Shown here: in pieces, positions 7,508-14,555 of the stretch
Position numbering within the stretch: position 1 is the first letter of the stretch
Layout of the letters: every line of letters starts with the position of its first letter
Assembly (NCBI GenBank): GCA_016793585.1
Contig: JAEUJR010001135.1
Coordinates: 1-21,422, forward strand
Source of the DNA: Archangium sp.
GTDB taxonomy: Bacteria > Myxococcota > Myxococcia > Myxococcales > Myxococcaceae
Reading direction: 5' to 3'
Length of the DNA stretch: 21,422 nucleotides
Translations under genes and position numbers: made by a program
Notes under the pieces: model-generated
What the model saw: the letters and a program-made list of their open reading frames with translations, nothing else
The model's database searches: none
Told to the model about the DNA's origin: nothing

Positions 7508-8529
7508 TGCTGCCCATCGCGTTGTCGGAGCTGCACGGCCCGCAACGCCTCGCCCTCGAAGAGGCGGTGACGGTGGGCGTCGTGCTCGCGGGGCAGCTGC
7601 GCACCAGCGGCGTTGACCTCGGCCACGGCGACCCCGCGTTGCTGCGCCTGGGCAACGACGGCGTGCGGGTGCTCGACGCGCAGCGAAAGGCGCTCGGGCG
7701 AAGGGGGCAGCTGCCTCTCCCACGCGCGGCGGCCTGGCTCTCACCCGAGCTCATTCAGGGCCAGCCGCTCGACGCGCGCACGAGCGTGTTCAGCGTGGGC
7801 GCGGTCGTGGTGGGCCTGCTCACCGGCCAGTCACCGTGGGAGCGCGAGAACGTGTTCGAGACGCTGCGAGCCATCATGCAGAACGAGTGGAGCCGCCCGC
7901 TCGCCCAGCTGCGCAGCGACGTGCCAGTGACGCTGCAGGCCCTGCTCGCGAGCGCGACCGCGCGCAGCCCCGAGCAACGCCCCTCACTTCAGCAGCTGGG
8001 CGCGCAGCTCGCGCCGTTCGCCCCCGCTGGCACCGACGTCACCTGGGCGCGGCTGGTGAAGCGGCTGCTCACGGGCGAGCACTCGGCGCCGACTCCCGAC
8101 ACCGACGAGGGCCGCCTCGTGCGCGCCGACGAGCTCGAAGAGCAGGGGCTCGATCTCGAGGCCCGCTGGGTTCGGCTCGAGTGTCACGTGGCGCGCGCCT
8201 TCGAGCCCGAGCGCTCCACCCTGCGACAGACGTTGGGGCTCGTGAGCGCCGAGCTCGGGCCGGCGCGCGTGGCAGAGCGCTCGAGGGCCGACATCGAAGC
8301 CTGCCCATTGGTGACCGGTGGTCGCTGCCCCGGCCGATGGGACGCGCTGGCTCCCGGCGAAGGCGTACGGCGCACCTGTCACGAGTGCGGCACCGACGTC
8401 GTTCACGTGCTCGACGTGCAGGGCGCGCAAGACGTCGTCTTCGACGGGGGCACGGTGGCGATCGACGTCGCGGCCGAACGTTCGCCGAACGACCTCGCCA
8501 TTCCCGACGAAGTGATGATGCGCACCTGA
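7507..8529 (+). CDS. C-lobe-only pseudokinase fused to a Cys-rich (putative zinc ribbon) C-terminal domain
   Basis: The 340-residue protein resembles a Ser/Thr kinase from helix E onward but has no N-lobe. GVDLGHGDPALLRL (35-48) stands where HRDLKPxNILL is expected, VRVLDAQRKAL (53-63) replaces the DFG segment (D57-A58-Q59), and WLSPELI (77-83) replaces APE. ARTSVFSVGAVVVGLLTGQ (90-108) matches subdomain IX with its Asp replaced, and SPEQRPS (154-160) keeps the subdomain XI Arg. The Gly loop, ATP Lys, HRD and DFG Gly are all absent, so it should not be catalytic. Residues 203-226 (RLVRADELEEQGLDLEARW...) resemble the TIGR02996 companion domain. C266, C274, C291 and C294 then form a possible zinc site with CPGRWDALAP and CHECG. 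It starts one base inside the kinase stop (TGATG). Confidence 0.72.
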   Translation: MLPIALSELHGPQRLALEEAVTVGVVLAGQLRTSGVDLGHGDPALLRLGNDGVRVLDAQRKALGRRGQLPLPRAAAWLSPELIQGQPLDARTSVFSVGAVVVGLLTGQSPWERENVFETLRAIMQNEWSRPLAQLRSDVPVTLQALLASATARSPEQRPSLQQLGAQLAPFAPAGTDVTWARLVKRLLTGEHSAPTPDTDEGRLVRADELEEQGLDLEARWVRLECHVARAFEPERSTLRQTLGLVSAELGPARVAERSRADIEACPLVTGGRCPGRWDALAPGEGVRRTCHECGTDVVHVLDVQGAQDVVFDGGTVAIDVAAERSPNDLAIPDEVMMRT

Positions 8530-8579
8530 AGCGCAGAACGGAGCCGTTGGATCAGGGGCTGCCGCAAGCCTTGCGCGGC

Positions 8580-8610
8580 GGTGCCTTGATTTGCACCAAT
8601 GAAGCGGTGC
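8580..8610. promoter_or_regulatory. Symmetric GGTGC/GCACC/GGTGC element upstream of the stress protein gene
   Basis: GGTGC (8580-8584), GCACC (8593-8597) and GGTGC (8606-8610) are separated by 8 bases each, so the middle copy could pair with either flank. The arms are only 5 bp. The element lies in the 127-base gap before the universal stress protein gene, in a locally AT-richer patch. A leader switch or regulator site is possible but weakly supported. Confidence 0.2.
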
Positions 8611-8656
8611 TAAGGGCAGGCAGCCACGCGGCACGGGCGATGCTCACCCACCCCGC

Positions 8657-9100
8657 ATGGTCCAACACCTGCTCATCGCGGTCGACGGTTCTTCCTCGTC
8701 TCACCACGCAGCGAACCAGGGCTTCGGGCTCGCGCGGCAGACGGGCGCGAAGGTGACGCTGGCGTACGTGCTGGAGTCGCCTCCGGTCATTCCCGTCGGC
8801 CCGCTCTCTGGTTACGTGATGACGTCTCCGCCGAGAACCGACGCCGATCTCGAGCGTGCCCGCGCTGAGCTGAAGTCGCTCGCGAACGAAGCGCAGGGGG
8901 TGGCGGTCGAGACGCGCGTCGAGCTGGGCGCGCCGGCCGACGTCATCTGCGAGCTGGCCGAGCGGCTGAGCGTCGACCTGATCGTGGTGGGCGCTCGCGG
9001 CCTCACGCCTGGCACGCGGTGGTTGATGGGCTCGGTCAGCGATCGCGTCGTGCACCACGCGCCCTGCCCCGTGCTGGTCGTGCGCGAGCGGAAGAAGTGA
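8657..9100 (+). CDS. Universal stress protein (UspA family, ATP-binding type)
   Basis: A 147-residue single-domain Usp protein. The N-terminal strand and loop HLLIAVDGSSSSHHAA, the strand ending LIVVGARG and the nucleotide signature Gly-x2-Gly-x9-Gly-Ser (G112, G115, G125, S126 in GARGLTPGTRWLMGS) mark it as ATP-binding. The C-terminal strand CPVLVVRER is typical. These small cytoplasmic dimers modulate survival under stress; the exact target is not known. It follows the kinase cassette by 127 bases and its stop directly abuts the stop of the convergent DprE2-like gene, leaving no room for a terminator. Confidence 0.93.
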   Translation: MVQHLLIAVDGSSSSHHAANQGFGLARQTGAKVTLAYVLESPPVIPVGPLSGYVMTSPPRTDADLERARAELKSLANEAQGVAVETRVELGAPADVICELAERLSVDLIVVGARGLTPGTRWLMGSVSDRVVHHAPCPVLVVRERKK

Positions 9101-9844
9101 TCAGAACTTCACGCGCCGCATGACGAAGCGGGGCATCGCTTTGATGGCCGTCATCACCGCACGCCAGATGGGCGGCGCGTAGACGACGGGCGTGCCTTCG
9201 TCGATGCCGGCGATCACCACCTCGGCGACGGCCTCGGGCTCTCCGGCGAACGGCGGCGCCTTGAGCCCTTCGGTCATGCCCGTACGCACGAAGCCCGGCT
9301 TCACGCAGACGGTGACGAGGCCCTCCTTGCGGTACTTGTGATCGAGCCCTTCGAGGTACGCCGAGAGGCCGGCCTTGGCAGCGCCGTACATGATGATCGG
9401 CGAGCGGCCGCGATCACCCGCGACCGACGAGAAGGCGCACAGCGTTCCTCCACCACGCATGAGCAGCTTCTTTCGCGCCTCTTCGCAGAAGAGCACGGTG
9501 TTCGCGAAGTCGAGGGTGAGCACCTTCGCCGCGAGGGAGGGGTCACGCTCGAGCTGCTCCTGCGTCGCGAAGGCGCCGGCCGTGACGACGACGGTGTCGA
9601 GGCCGTCGAGGCGCTGCTCGACCGCTTCGAGCGCGGGCTTGAACGACTCGGGCTTCTCGAGATCGCAGGCGACGCCGATGACACGCGTGCCGGGAACACC
9701 GCGGGCCTCGAGATCGGCCACGCTGCGCTTCACCTCGTCTTCACCGCGCCCGAGCACGGCGACGAAGTCACCACGCTCGACGAAGCGCCTGGCGAGGGAG
9801 CGGCCCATGCCGCGGGTGGCTCCGAGAATCGCGACGCGCTTCAT
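9101..9844 (-). CDS. dprE2: Short-chain dehydrogenase, DprE2-like
   Basis: The 247-residue NAD(P)-dependent reductase has the Rossmann loop GATRGMG (8-14) and the SDR catalytic set Ser139/140, Tyr153 and Lys157 (SPIIMYGAAKAG). In mycobacteria DprE2 reduces the 2'-keto intermediate made by DprE1 to decaprenylphosphoryl-arabinose. The C-terminal segment VVYAPPIWRAVMTAIKAMP followed by RFVMRRVKF resembles the basic, membrane-adjacent tail of that clade. Its ATG overlaps the stop of the DprE1-like gene (ATGA), which supports a two-step epimerase unit. The SDR assignment is certain; the DprE2 assignment rests on the tail and the neighbour. Confidence 0.75.
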   Translation of the reverse strand: MKRVAILGATRGMGRSLARRFVERGDFVAVLGRGEDEVKRSVADLEARGVPGTRVIGVACDLEKPESFKPALEAVEQRLDGLDTVVVTAGAFATQEQLERDPSLAAKVLTLDFANTVLFCEEARKKLLMRGGGTLCAFSSVAGDRGRSPIIMYGAAKAGLSAYLEGLDHKYRKEGLVTVCVKPGFVRTGMTEGLKAPPFAGEPEAVAEVVIAGIDEGTPVVYAPPIWRAVMTAIKAMPRFVMRRVKF

Positions 9845-11160
9845 GGGGCATCTCCGAAGAGGCGAACGGACTGGGCGCTGCGGAAGCGGTGCTGCGGGTC
9901 CCACTTCTCGCGCGCCGCGAGGAACTTCGGCAGCCGCTTCTCCTCCATCGCGCGGAAGTGCTCGGGGCGCGTGAACGTGTCTTTCGCGAGGTAGATGCGG
10001 CCGCCCTCTTTCAAGACGTGCTCGTTCAGATCGTCGATGAGCGACTGCGTGTCGTTGCGAATCGCGATGTCGAGCGCGACCGAGATGCCGGGCCTGGGGA
10101 ACGAGAGGAACGCAGGGCTCTCGGGGCCACAGTCCTTGATGACGCAGAGGAAGCTGGCGCCACCGCGCTTCGTGAGCACCTCGAGGAAGCGCCGCGCCGC
10201 GCCGGGGCCGGCTTCGTTCGGCAGCACGCACTGGTACTGCGTGAAGCCGCGCCGCCCGTACATGCGGTTCCAGTCCTTCACGAAGTCGAGTGGCCAGAAG
10301 TACGAGAACGGGTCGACGATGCCCTCACGCTTCTTCTGCAGGTGCTTCCAGTAGAAGCCGAAGTTGAAGGCCTTGATGCTGAGCGGGTTGAGCAACCACT
10401 CGGGCGCTTCGATGGGGAAGCGCAGGTTCGGCGGCTCGCTGGGGAACTTCGACGGCGCCTCGTGCGAGTGGGCCCAGCGGCCCTTCATGAGAATGCCGCG
10501 GCCCATGTGTCTGCCGGGCGTGAGGCAGTCGATCCACCCCACCGTCATGGGGAACTTCGCCGACGACGCCTTGAGCTTCTCGATGTACTCGTCGATGTCG
10601 CCGACGCGCTCCGACTCCTGCCAGATCCACGGCGTGGGGATGCGCACCATCGGGAACTCGACCTCGAGGATCTGCCCGGTGAGGCCCATGCCTCCGACGG
10701 TGGCGAGGAAGAGCTCACGCTCGAGATCGGGGCCGCACTCGACGACCCGGCCGTCGGCCACGCGCATCTTCAGGCGGCGCACGTGCGAGCCGAAGCAGCC
10801 ATCGACGTGGTGGTTCTTGCCGTGAACGTCGGCGGCGACGGCGCCTCCGAGCGTGACGAACTGCGTCCCGGGCGTCACCGGCACGAACCACCCGCGAGGA
10901 AGGAGCGTGCGGTGCAGGTCGAGCAGCGAGAGGCCCGCTTCGGCGCGCAGCGTGCCCGTGGCCGAGTCGAACGCGAGCATGCGGTTGGCGCGCGTCGTGT
11001 TGACGACGACGGGGTTGGCAGAAGGCGGCAGCGACGAGTCGCCATAGCTTCGGCCCAGCCCGCGGAAGAGCACCGCCGGGGACTGCTCGAGGTTGTCTGG
11101 CAACAGCTCCTGCCCGACGACGGAGGTACGACCCCAACCTTCGATTCGCGAGTCAGTCAT
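9841..11160 (-). CDS. dprE1: FAD-dependent oxidase, DprE1-like
   Basis: The 439-residue flavoprotein belongs to the VAO/GlcD-type FAD oxidases. It carries the DprE1-like FAD loop RGLGRSYGD (33-41), the run GTQFVTLGGAVAADVHGKNHH (98-118), FLATVGGMGLTGQI (151-164) and the late active-site Lys393 in YLAKDTF. DprE1 oxidises decaprenylphosphoryl-ribose at C2. Aligning GISVALD and YLAKD with the Mycobacterium tuberculosis segment places Ala362 where Cys387, the benzothiazinone target, would be; the spacing to the Lys is the same (31 residues). ATG 11160 was chosen over an in-frame start at 11205 because homology starts nearby. It follows the lipase maturation factor-like gene by 55 bases and is coupled to the reductase gene. 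Substrate in this organism is inferred. Confidence 0.8.
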   Translation of the reverse strand: MTDSRIEGWGRTSVVGQELLPDNLEQSPAVLFRGLGRSYGDSSLPPSANPVVVNTTRANRMLAFDSATGTLRAEAGLSLLDLHRTLLPRGWFVPVTPGTQFVTLGGAVAADVHGKNHHVDGCFGSHVRRLKMRVADGRVVECGPDLERELFLATVGGMGLTGQILEVEFPMVRIPTPWIWQESERVGDIDEYIEKLKASSAKFPMTVGWIDCLTPGRHMGRGILMKGRWAHSHEAPSKFPSEPPNLRFPIEAPEWLLNPLSIKAFNFGFYWKHLQKKREGIVDPFSYFWPLDFVKDWNRMYGRRGFTQYQCVLPNEAGPGAARRFLEVLTKRGGASFLCVIKDCGPESPAFLSFPRPGISVALDIAIRNDTQSLIDDLNEHVLKEGGRIYLAKDTFTRPEHFRAMEEKRLPKFLAAREKWDPQHRFRSAQSVRLFGDAP

Positions 11161-11215
11161 CACGGTGAGGCAGGTAGCCGGACGGTGCGATCGGCGCAAG
11201 CGCACGAACTGCGGG

Positions 11216-12634
11216 TCACAGCTCGTCTGCTCGCCTCAACAAGCCGTTCGAACCGAGCGCGAGCGGCGGGCAGTACGGGCCCGTCTCGGAGCGGGTCCAC
11301 CAGACGCCTGGCTGCGAGAGCGGCGCGAAACGGTACTCCCAGGTCGTGGAGCGCACGTACTTCGGTGGCGTCGGGAACGGGTTGGTCTCGACCAGCGCGG
11401 CGACGCGCTTCGTGCCTTTGAGCAGGTGCCACTGAAACGAGATGAACCACGGGTTCTGCTGGCACGTTCCCAGTGAAGCGAACCAGAGCTGCCAGTCGAG
11501 GCGTGGTTGCCATGGCGCGACGAAGTCGGGCCGGCGATCGAGGCGGCCAGGCTTCCACGGAAACTCGTAGGCCTTCCACGTCACGCCGTCGTCGCTGCCT
11601 TCGACGATGATCTCGGGCCGTGTCTTCGTCATCACCGCGAAGGCGCCGTACGCGTTCACCACGTGGAGCGGGTCGAGCCGGTCCATCACGCTGCGCAGCG
11701 GCGGCTCGGCCACGAAGCGCCGCGAGAAAGAAGTGACCGAGAGCACGGCGAAGGCGATGGCGAGGCCCCAGCTCCACAGCGGCGATTTCGTCGGCGCCCA
11801 CGTCGGCCCCACGCGCAGCGCCTCGTCGTCGAGCAACGGCAGCGCGAGCACGAAGGTGAGCACGTTGTAGTAGGCGTAGTTGCCCGCCACGATGAGGCCG
11901 AGCTGCATGGCCATCAACCCGGCGGCAGCGATGAGCCGCGCACGTCGTGGGCCGAGCGCGAGCAACGGAATCGGCAGCTCGAGCACGAACATCACCGCAC
12001 AGAGCAGCTTCTGAACTCCCATCGGCCACTGGTGCGCGAGCACGCTCGTCCACGTCGGGAGCGGCTGCGTCCACCAGTGGTACGTGAGCGCGGTGAGGTC
12101 TCTCCAGCTCTCGTCGCCGCTGGCGAGCTTCACGAGGCCCGAGCCGAGCGTCACCTTGCACGCGAGCACGGCGGTCGCGAACCGCACGGCCCTGCCCGGC
12201 TCTTGCCACGGCGCCGTCGAGAGCAACGGCCGCACGCCGTTGGGGGCGAGGAACGCGAAGACCACCGCGGTCTCGAGCAGCAAGAGGTCCCACTGGAAGT
12301 TGAGGAACGGCGCTCCGACCTGCACGAGCGAGAGCCAGCAGACGAAGAGCGTGACCGAGGCCCAGCGGGGCGCGATGCCTGCGGTGATGCAGAGCGACGC
12401 CAGCACACAGACGCCGAGCAGCAGATGAAGCGCCGCGTCTGACCAGCCGAGCCACAACAGCGTGGGCACGTCGAAGAACGACGCGTGGCCGCGTGTGAGG
12501 CGCTCCATCGTCTCGGCGATGGGCGTGAGCCCGTCCCTCCCGTAGAGGCCGGGCAGCTGCGCCCAGAGCGCAGCGGTCGCGAACAGGGCCACGAGCCCGA
12601 ACGCCACCAGCGTCAATCGAACGGTCAGTCGCAC
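11216..12634 (-). CDS. Lipase maturation factor (LMF1) family membrane protein
   Basis: A 472-residue polytopic membrane protein. A first span (about 6-26) is followed by further spans (about 66-88, 92-108, 115-130, 208-228, 232-268 and 287-303). Between them lies the family core GLVKLASGDESWRDLTAL (167-184), then YHWWTQPLPT (185-194). The soluble C-terminus has WKAYEFPWKPG (353-363), APWQPRLDWQLWFASL (373-388) and NPWFISF (394-400). In animals LMF1 helps lipases fold in the ER; the bacterial members are of unknown role. I start at GTG 12634 because the frame upstream is antisense to the convincing lipoprotein gene. TACGGT lies 10-15 bases upstream and could be a -10 box of a leaderless transcript. 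It may be co-transcribed with the dprE1/dprE2-like pair. Confidence 0.88.
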   Translation of the reverse strand: MRLTVRLTLVAFGLVALFATAALWAQLPGLYGRDGLTPIAETMERLTRGHASFFDVPTLLWLGWSDAALHLLLGVCVLASLCITAGIAPRWASVTLFVCWLSLVQVGAPFLNFQWDLLLLETAVVFAFLAPNGVRPLLSTAPWQEPGRAVRFATAVLACKVTLGSGLVKLASGDESWRDLTALTYHWWTQPLPTWTSVLAHQWPMGVQKLLCAVMFVLELPIPLLALGPRRARLIAAAGLMAMQLGLIVAGNYAYYNVLTFVLALPLLDDEALRVGPTWAPTKSPLWSWGLAIAFAVLSVTSFSRRFVAEPPLRSVMDRLDPLHVVNAYGAFAVMTKTRPEIIVEGSDDGVTWKAYEFPWKPGRLDRRPDFVAPWQPRLDWQLWFASLGTCQQNPWFISFQWHLLKGTKRVAALVETNPFPTPPKYVRSTTWEYRFAPLSQPGVWWTRSETGPYCPPLALGSNGLLRRADEL

Positions 12635-12727
12635 GCGAACCGAACCGTAGCGAACACCGAACGTCGCTCCGCAACTTTCCCCGGGCGCGCGGGTTGATGG
12701 CCCGGTCTCGTCTTCGAGGGGGTTTTC

Positions 12728-13852
12728 GTGCGCATTTCTCTGGTGCTGATCGTTCTGAGCCTCGCTGGCTGCGGTGAAGTCGTTCGCGACGAGCCGCTCG
12801 TCTCTCGAGCCCAGCAGGGGCTGTCGATGGAAGAGCGCGAGCAGCGCATCGGCGACCCGCTCGTCGACTACAAAGACCCCGAGTACCGCATCACCGCCGA
12901 TGGCGGCCTCGTCACCTTCCTCGATCGCGACAACACCATCTGGCTCGGAGGCGTCGACTCCGACGGCCGCCTCGTGCCCGCTGATGGCCGCGGCACGGCG
13001 CTCGGAACGAATGGCCCCTACTTCCGCTCGGCGAACGGCCCCGAGTTCGGCGTCAGTGCGCGTGGAGAAGCCGTGGTGTGGACGGGCGTCGACACGACGG
13101 GCGTGCGGCAGTTCTTCATGCACCGGAACGGCGTCACCACCCAGCTCACGCACGGCCCTGACGACGTCTCGGCGAACCTGCCCTGCAAAGACCCGCAGGC
13201 CTCGGAGCAGAAGCTGCTGGGGTTCACGCTCGTGGGCGGCGTGCAGAGCTGGTTCTGGATCACCGAGAGCGACCCCGAGACGCGCCACCCGGTGCCGCTG
13301 GCGAAGTTCGGCTCGGCCGGCCCCTGGTGGTACCTCGACACGAGCCGCATTCTCACCAACACGAACGATGCCAACGGCGTGGCGCAGGTGACGCTCGTCG
13401 AGCCGAACGGCGCGACCCGGGTGCTGACGTCGGGCGGGCTTCCCAAGGTCGACATGCTCGCGTTCCGCGCCCCCGAGCTCGGCGGCGCGCCAGTGCTGCT
13501 CACGATTCTCGAGGAGCGGCGACAGCGCCGGAAGCTCGCCTTCTTCGAGGTCGACGAGACGACGCCGGTCCTCGTCCCCCTGCGGGTGGTGCCGTTCGCG
13601 ACCGAGCTGCGAAGCCCCGAGCCGTTCGTCTTTCAGAACACCAGCGGCGCGAGCGTCGTGGTGACGGGCCAGGGCACGAACGACATCGTGCTCGCACAGC
13701 TCGACGGCGGCGTGACCACCGTGAGCGACTCGAGCCCGCTCGCCCGCACCGACCCCGAGACCTTCGTCATCGGCAGCTCGCTCTTCGTCAGCTACTACGC
13801 GACCAGCCGCACCGAGCCGACCGCGCTCTTCCACACCCGCCTGGGCCCGTGA
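12728..13852 (+). CDS. Putative lipoprotein, possibly beta-propeller-like
   Basis: A 374-residue product with a lipoprotein signal: basic start, hydrophobic core and a good lipobox LAGC with Cys15. The mature region contains several strand-rich stretches (ITADGGLVTFLDRD, VSARGEAVVWTGVD, GVAQVTLVEPNGATRVL, GASVVVTGQG) resembling blades of WD40/TolB-type propellers, but I do not recognise a named family. The GTG start has GAGGGGG about 6 bases upstream. A membrane-anchored periplasmic or surface location is inferred from the signal. It is on the same strand as the SRAP gene, 22 bases away, but a functional link is unlikely from content. Confidence 0.75.
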   Translation: MRISLVLIVLSLAGCGEVVRDEPLVSRAQQGLSMEEREQRIGDPLVDYKDPEYRITADGGLVTFLDRDNTIWLGGVDSDGRLVPADGRGTALGTNGPYFRSANGPEFGVSARGEAVVWTGVDTTGVRQFFMHRNGVTTQLTHGPDDVSANLPCKDPQASEQKLLGFTLVGGVQSWFWITESDPETRHPVPLAKFGSAGPWWYLDTSRILTNTNDANGVAQVTLVEPNGATRVLTSGGLPKVDMLAFRAPELGGAPVLLTILEERRQRRKLAFFEVDETTPVLVPLRVVPFATELRSPEPFVFQNTSGASVVVTGQGTNDIVLAQLDGGVTTVSDSSPLARTDPETFVIGSSLFVSYYATSRTEPTALFHTRLGP

Positions 13853-13874
13853 GGCGCAGTAGACTCGAGCCGCG

Positions 13875-14555
13875 ATGTGCGGCCGCTACACCCTCAAATC
13901 GAAGGGCATCGATCTTCAGCGTGAGCTGAACCTCGACCACGAGCCCGTCGTCGAGGAGCGCTTCAACATCGCGCCGACGCAGGCGGCTCCGGTCGTGCTC
14001 GACACGAACCCGCGCGAGCTCGTGCTTGCCCGCTGGGGCTTCACCCCGCGCTGGGCAAAGGACGTTCACGAAGGCGCCAAACACATCAACGCGCGTGCCG
14101 AGTCGTTGGCCGAGAAGCGCATGTTCACCGACGCGCTCGCGCACGCGCGGTGCCTCGTGCCCTGCGACGGGTTCTACGAGTGGAAGCACCACGGCAAGCA
14201 GTCGCAGCCGCTCTACGTGCACGCGCCGTCGCACCCGATTCAGACGATGGCCGGCGTGTGGACGACGTGGCGCTCGCCCGATGGCATCGAGGTGGCGACG
14301 TTCTCGATCATCACCACGGCTGCCGACGCGTTCATGTCGCGTATTCACTCGCGCATGCCGGTGTTCGTCGCGCCCGACGATCGCGCGCGCTGGCTCTCGA
14401 CCGAGACCTCGTCACGTGACGTGCAACACCTGCTGCAGAAGCGCGTCGACACGCCGCTCGCCGCGTTCGAGGTCTCGCAGGCCGTGAACCACGTGGGCAT
14501 CGACGACGCGCGTTGTCTCGAGCCGGCGACGACCGTTCAGCTCGAGCTGCTCTGA
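13875..14555 (+). CDS. SRAP (SOS response-associated peptidase-like, HMCES/YedK family) protein
   Basis: A 226-residue SRAP protein that senses abasic sites in single-stranded DNA by forming a covalent thiazolidine link through Cys2 after removal of Met1. The key residues are visible: Cys2 in MCGRYTL, Asn72 in NARAES, Glu102 in FYEWK and His158 in RIHSRMPV. NIAPTQ at 31-36 and ARWGFTPRWA at 52-61 are family hallmarks. The length equals that of typical bacterial members. TAGACT lies 10-15 bases before the ATG and no Shine-Dalgarno is clear, so the transcript may be leaderless. Its last 19 bases overlap the convergent DUF4132 gene. The call is secure. Confidence 0.96.
   Translation: MCGRYTLKSKGIDLQRELNLDHEPVVEERFNIAPTQAAPVVLDTNPRELVLARWGFTPRWAKDVHEGAKHINARAESLAEKRMFTDALAHARCLVPCDGFYEWKHHGKQSQPLYVHAPSHPIQTMAGVWTTWRSPDGIEVATFSIITTAADAFMSRIHSRMPVFVAPDDRARWLSTETSSRDVQHLLQKRVDTPLAAFEVSQAVNHVGIDDARCLEPATTVQLELL

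Noticed and set aside
5531..7744. Long minus-strand open frame opposite the PEGA protein and kinase
   Set aside because: It is antisense to genes with clear catalytic motifs; its translation is Arg/Ala/His-rich low-complexity text with no domain. High GC content makes such shadow frames common.
9889..11421. 510-residue plus-strand open frame opposite the DprE1-like gene
   Set aside because: Shadow of a flavoprotein with recognisable FAD motifs; composition is atypical for a protein.
12690..12718. CCGGGC...GCCCGG inverted repeat before the 12728 lipoprotein gene as an operator or terminator
   Set aside because: Six-base GC-only arms with a 13-base loop are expected by chance at this GC content and no T-run follows.
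12635..13834. 400-residue N-terminal extension of the LMF1-like protein in an open frame
   Set aside because: It would cover the entire opposite-strand lipoprotein gene and has no hydrophobic or domain character; the membrane protein starts properly at GTG 12634.
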